Source of the DNA: Comamonadaceae bacterium
GTDB taxonomy: Bacteria > Pseudomonadota > Gammaproteobacteria > Burkholderiales > Burkholderiaceae_C
Length of the DNA: 10,048 bases
Assembly (NCBI GenBank): GCA_947454585.1
Contig: CANGML010000039.1
Span: 1 to 10,048, forward strand
Direction: 5' to 3'
Both the position numbers and the translations under genes were made by a program. Shown here piece after piece: positions 7,005 through 10,048 of the stretch; the stretch's first letter is position 1, and each line of letters begins with the position of its first letter. The notes under the pieces were generated by a model that saw only the letters and a list, made by a program, of their open reading frames with translations, did not search any database and was not told where the DNA came from.

Positions 7005-8069
7005 ATGGCACTCGTATCGATGCGCGAACTTCTGGACCATGCTGCTGAGCAGGGTTACGGCATTCCCGCTTTCAACGTCAACAATTTGGAGCAGGTGCAA
7101 GCCGTCATGACCGCGGCCGACGCCGTGGGCGCGCCTGTCATCTTGCAAGCCAGTGCGGGTGCGCGCAAATACGCAGGCGAGCACTTCATCAAACATTTGA
7201 TTCAAGCCGCGACCGAAGCCTACCCGCACATTCCGCTGGTCATGCACCAAGACCACGCCACATCCCCCAAGGTATGCCAGGGCGCGATTGACTTGGGCTT
7301 CGGTTCGGTCATGATGGACGGCTCGTTGATGGAAGATGGCAAAACACCGGCGAGCTTTGACTACAACGTGCAAGTCACCCAGCACGTGGTGGCCATGGCG
7401 CACCAAGTGGGCGTGTCAGTAGAAGGCGAATTGGGTTGCTTGGGCAACCTGGAAACCGGCGAAGCCGGTGAAGAAGACGGCATCGGCGCGGTGGGCAAAC
7501 TCGACCATAGCCAAATGCTGACCGATCCCGAAGAGGCCGCGCAGTTTGTGAAGGCCACACAACTTGACGCCTTGGCCATCGCCATCGGCACCAGCCATGG
7601 CGCTTACAAGTTCTCACGCGAACCCACGGGCGACATCTTGGCCATCAGCCGCGTCAAAGAAATTCACGCGCGCATCCCCAACACCCACTTGGTGATGCAC
7701 GGCTCGAGCAGCGTGCCGCAAGAGCTGTTGGCCATGATCAACCAATACGGCGGTCAGATGAAAACGACATTTGGCGTGCCTGTGTCGGAGATTCAAGAGG
7801 CCATCAAGCACGGCGTGCGCAAGGTCAACATCGACACCGACATCCGTTTGGCCATGACGGCTGCGGCGCGTAAGTTCATGTTTGAGAACCCTGAAAAGTT
7901 CGACGCCCGCGAGTGGCTCAAGCCCGCCCGCGAAGCAGCCATGAACATTTGCAAACAACGCTATCTGGAGTTCGGTTGCGAAGGCCAAGGCAGCAAGATC
8001 AAAGGCGACAGCCTCTCTGTGGTGGCAGCCCGCTACGCCAAGGGCGAACTCGCCCAGTTGGTGAAGTAA
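7005..8069 (+). CDS. fba: Class II fructose-bisphosphate aldolase
   Basis: This zinc-dependent enzyme cleaves fructose 1,6-bisphosphate to dihydroxyacetone phosphate and glyceraldehyde 3-phosphate, and runs the reverse reaction in gluconeogenesis. The 354 residues resemble the CbbA-type class II aldolases of betaproteobacteria. Visible residues are PAFNVNN at 21-27, the catalytic/metal pair Asp83-His84 in [16 protein letters not shown] at 139-147, metal ligand His198 in GTSHGAYK, metal ligand His232 in MHGSSSVP, and the phosphate-binding NIDTDIR at 275-281. The ATG at 7005 has GAGGA at 6993-6997, a well-spaced Shine-Dalgarno. It lies downstream of pyk and only 3 bp before purC, so it probably heads an fba-purC transcript. 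In autotrophs the same enzyme type serves the Calvin cycle, but no cbb genes are seen here. Confidence 0.97.
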   Translation: MALVSMRELLDHAAEQGYGIPAFNVNNLEQVQAVMTAADAVGAPVILQASAGARKYAGEHFIKHLIQAATEAYPHIPLVMHQDHATSPKVCQGAIDLGFGSVMMDGSLMEDGKTPASFDYNVQVTQHVVAMAHQVGVSVEGELGCLGNLETGEAGEEDGIGAVGKLDHSQMLTDPEEAAQFVKATQLDALAIAIGTSHGAYKFSREPTGDILAISRVKEIHARIPNTHLVMHGSSSVPQELLAMINQYGGQMKTTFGVPVSEIQEAIKHGVRKVNIDTDIRLAMTAAARKFMFENPEKFDAREWLKPAREAAMNICKQRYLEFGCEGQGSKIKGDSLSVVAARYAKGELAQLVK

Positions 8070-8072
8070 TCG

Positions 8073-8978
8073 ATGGTTGCTTTGCATACCTCGGCGCTCA
8101 CCTCGCTGCCTTTGCTGGCACGCGGCAAAGTGCGCGACAACTACGCTGTGGGCGAGGACCGCATTCTGATGGTGGCCTCAGACCGCATCAGCGCGTTTGA
8201 TGTGATCATGGGCGAGGCCATTCCGGGCAAGGGCGAATTGCTCACCCAAATGGCGCTGTTTTGGTTTGGCAAGTTGGGCCACATTTGTCCCAACCACCTC
8301 ACCGGTGAAGCGCCTGAGAGCGTGGTCAGTGCCGACGAAGTGGCCCAAGTCACCGGCCGCGCCATGTTGGTCAAACGCCTCACCCCCATTCCGGTAGAAG
8401 CCGTGGTGCGCGGCTACTTGGCGGGCAGTGGTTGGCAAGAGTACCAAGCGAACCAAGCCGTGTGTGGCGTCAAGCTGCCCAAAGGCTTGAAGAACGCCAG
8501 CAAGTTGCCTGAGCCCATCTTCACCCCAGCCGCCAAAGCCGCGGTGGGCGACCATGACGAGAACATCACTTACGAGCAAGTGGTCGAGATGATCGGTGCG
8601 AGCTTGGCCGAAAAAATTAAAACCGTCAGCATTGCCCTGTATGAGACCGCGCGTGATGTAGCCGCCGCCAAAGGCATCATCATTGCGGATACGAAGTTTG
8701 AGTTTGGTTTGGATGCCAACAACGACCTCGTGTTGATGGATGAGGTGCTGACCCCGGACTCCTCGCGTTACTGGCCGGCCGACAGCTACGCGCAGAGCTT
8801 CAAAGCGGGCGTCAACCCACCGAGCTACGACAAGCAGTTCTTGCGCGACTGGCTAGACACGGCCCAAGTGCAAGGCAAGCCCTGGAGCAAGTCGCCCCCC
8901 GCGCCGCATTTGCCGCAAGCGGTGATTGCCCAAACCGCTGCCAAGTACCAAGAGGCGTGGGACCGGTTGAAGGACTAG
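8073..8978 (+). CDS. purC: Phosphoribosylaminoimidazole-succinocarboxamide synthase (SAICAR synthase)
   Basis: PurC joins CAIR and aspartate with ATP to give SAICAR in de novo purine synthesis. The 301 residues correspond to the longer, yeast ADE1-like form common in proteobacteria such as Burkholderiales; the E. coli form is about 237. Signature segments are GKVRDNY at 18-24, SDRISAFD at 36-43, [15 protein letters not shown] at 107-121, ADTKFEFG at 205-212 and [12 protein letters not shown] at 223-234. Only TCG separates the fba TAA from this ATG. There is no strong Shine-Dalgarno, so it is probably translated by coupling from fba. The next purine gene, purE, lies on the same strand about 1 kb further on but is interrupted by cnoX on the opposite strand. 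The TAG at 8976-8978 is 14 bp from the convergent cnoX stop. Confidence 0.97.
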   Translation: MVALHTSALTSLPLLARGKVRDNYAVGEDRILMVASDRISAFDVIMGEAIPGKGELLTQMALFWFGKLGHICPNHLTGEAPESVVSADEVAQVTGRAMLVKRLTPIPVEAVVRGYLAGSGWQEYQANQAVCGVKLPKGLKNASKLPEPIFTPAAKAAVGDHDENITYEQVVEMIGASLAEKIKTVSIALYETARDVAAAKGIIIADTKFEFGLDANNDLVLMDEVLTPDSSRYWPADSYAQSFKAGVNPPSYDKQFLRDWLDTAQVQGKPWSKSPPAPHLPQAVIAQTAAKYQEAWDRLKD

Positions 8979-8992
8979 AACTTTGGCGGTGA

Positions 8993-9949
8993 TCAGTTCA
9001 GCGCCATGCTGAGCTTGCGGCGGTAGCGTGAAATCATCTCCAGCACGGGGTCTTCTTGCACCGTGGCTTTGCCGGTTAGCTCGATGCCGCCAGCGGATTT
9101 GCCGAAGGCGGCATCGTCCGTTTTGGGCTTGGGCGGTGTCATCAACTCCAAGATGGCCACATAGGTTTTGCGTGCCACGTTGTTATTCCATGCTTTGTCT
9201 CGCATGATGATCTCGAGCAGCTCGTCCATCGCCGCTTCTAACATTTCGGCCGCGATGAACAAGCGGGCTTTGGCCAAGCGGGTGTCAAAGTCACGTTTGT
9301 TGTGTGCAATCAAGGCATCGAATTGTTCAAAGCCCCAGCCGCCGCGTTCATCGGTCGCTACAAATTGCAGGGCTTGTAGCCAGTAGCTGAGCGCGTCAAA
9401 GCGCAGCTGCAGCGGGATTTCTGTCAGCTTAGGCGCTAGCGCTGCGTGGGCTTCATCCAGCGCACCCACTGAGATGAGGAGCTTGACAAAGTTGTAGCGG
9501 GCTTCGTCATCGGCAGGGTTGAGGCTCAAGGCTTCTTGTAGCTTGGCAATGGCCGCATGGGCGTCGCCCGCTTGGGCCAATTGCTCGGCTTCTTGCGCAT
9601 CCGTTTGTGCAGCCACTTCGCTGTCGGATGGCAAATGCTTGTCCAAGAACTCCCGCACTTTGCCTTCAGGTAAGGCGCCCATGAAGCCATCCACAGGGCG
9701 GCCCCCGATCAACAAAATGCAGGTGGGTAGGCTTTTCACGCCAAAGGCGCCCGCCAGCTGTTGTTCGGTGTCGGCGTTGATCTTTACCAGTTGGAAGCGA
9801 CCCGCATAAGCGGTCTCTAGCTTTTCGAGCACGGGCCCGAGTGATTTGCAGGGACCGCACCAGTCGGCCCAAAAGTCCACCAACACGGGGGTGGTTTGAG
9901 AGGCCGCAATCACGTCGGTCTCGAAATTTTCCATCGTCACATCAATCAT
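8993..9949 (-). CDS. cnoX: Thioredoxin-TPR chaperedoxin, CnoX/YbbN family
   Basis: This 318-residue protein has an N-terminal thioredoxin domain (about 1-107) joined to a helical TPR-like region (about 112-270), the architecture of CnoX (YbbN). Known members are holdases that protect unfolding or oxidised proteins and pass them to GroEL. The thioredoxin part has the active-site WCGPC (Cys31 and Cys34), the cis-proline Pro75 in SLPT, and an extra Cys77. The E. coli protein lacks the CXXC pair, so this copy, like that of Caulobacter, is probably redox active (inference from family knowledge). TPR-like features include ALSLNPADDEARYNFVKLL near 140-158. The final 50 residues are Pro/Lys-rich, then end in a helix. 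The ATG at 9949 gives the normal N-terminus MIDVTMENF; Met6 is an unlikely alternative. The gene is divergent from purE, with 47 bp between the starts. Confidence 0.92.
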   Translation of the reverse strand: MIDVTMENFETDVIAASQTTPVLVDFWADWCGPCKSLGPVLEKLETAYAGRFQLVKINADTEQQLAGAFGVKSLPTCILLIGGRPVDGFMGALPEGKVREFLDKHLPSDSEVAAQTDAQEAEQLAQAGDAHAAIAKLQEALSLNPADDEARYNFVKLLISVGALDEAHAALAPKLTEIPLQLRFDALSYWLQALQFVATDERGGWGFEQFDALIAHNKRDFDTRLAKARLFIAAEMLEAAMDELLEIIMRDKAWNNNVARKTYVAILELMTPPKPKTDDAAFGKSAGGIELTGKATVQEDPVLEMISRYRRKLSMALN

Positions 9950-9962
9950 GGGGGTCCCGTCT

Positions 9963-9968
9963 TAAAAT
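9963..9968 (+). promoter_or_regulatory. Probable -10 element for purE in the cnoX-purE divergent gap
   Basis: TAAAAT in the context CTTAAAATTCG lies 28 bp before the purE ATG, so the leader would be short. The 47-bp gap must also serve cnoX in the other direction, so the two promoters probably overlap. The element matches those before pgk and fba. No clear -35 is seen, and its position would fall inside the cnoX coding region. Confidence 0.42.
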
Positions 9969-9996
9969 TCGTTTTTGCTCACACACAGCCTTCATC

Positions 9997-10048
9997 ATGA
10001 CCCAGTGCCAAGTCGGTGTCGTCATGGGTTCCAATTCTGATTGGGACA
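9997..10048 (+). CDS. purE: N5-carboxyaminoimidazole ribonucleotide mutase (5' end only)
   Basis: Only 17 codons are present before the window ends. They encode MTQCQVGVVMGSNSDWD, which carries the PurE N-terminal phosphate-binding signature VMGSNSDW. PurE rearranges N5-CAIR to CAIR, the substrate of PurC, so the identity also fits the position just downstream of purC. There is no recognisable Shine-Dalgarno before the ATG (CAGCCTTCATC). In Burkholderiales purK commonly follows, but that lies outside the window. Confidence 0.9.
   Translation, partial: MTQCQVGVVMGSNSDWD

Overview
The window reads as a chromosomal segment of a betaproteobacterium of the order Burkholderiales, most likely family Comamonadaceae (Limnohabitans/Rhodoferax/Polaromonas-like). 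The basis is moderately high GC, strongly GC-biased third codon positions, Burkholderiales-type protein sequences (for example the [14 protein letters not shown] stretch in Pgk) and the order pgk, pyk, fba, purC, purE, which I recall as typical of that order. The genus is inference. No transposase, integrase, CRISPR array, tRNA or rRNA was seen.

Region 1 (1-2515, + strand) is the end of a carbohydrate-acid catabolic operon. It holds the C-terminus of a 3-hydroxyisobutyrate-dehydrogenase-family oxidoreductase, then an SDR dehydrogenase resembling BDH2/2-keto-3-deoxy-L-fuconate dehydrogenase, then a UxaA/GarD-family sugar-acid dehydratase whose start overlaps the SDR stop. Together they suggest oxidation and dehydration of a sugar acid; the substrate cannot be fixed from the sequence.

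Region 2 (2516-3830) is pgk with its own upstream region. There a perfect 9-bp inverted repeat brackets the probable -10 element. Region 3 (3831-5284, - strand) is a two-gene unit, a membrane fatty acid desaturase followed by a small secreted adhesin-E-like protein with a TTG start overlapping the desaturase stop. This unit converges on pgk with no spacer.

Region 4 (5285-8978, + strand) holds pyk (pyruvate kinase), fba (class II fructose-bisphosphate aldolase) and purC (SAICAR synthase), with purC only 3 bp after fba. The short region upstream of pyk carries a second perfect inverted repeat. Region 5 (8979-10048) has the chaperedoxin gene cnoX on the - strand, divergent from the 5' end of purE, which runs off the window.

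The window therefore pairs core glycolysis (pgk, pyk, fba) with de novo purine synthesis (purC, purE), plus membrane-lipid and protein-quality-control genes. Most of it is ordinary housekeeping DNA. I found no clear undescribed system. The items most worth a second look are the inverted repeats at the pgk and pyk promoters, the unassigned sugar-acid operon and the desaturase/adhesin-E pair.
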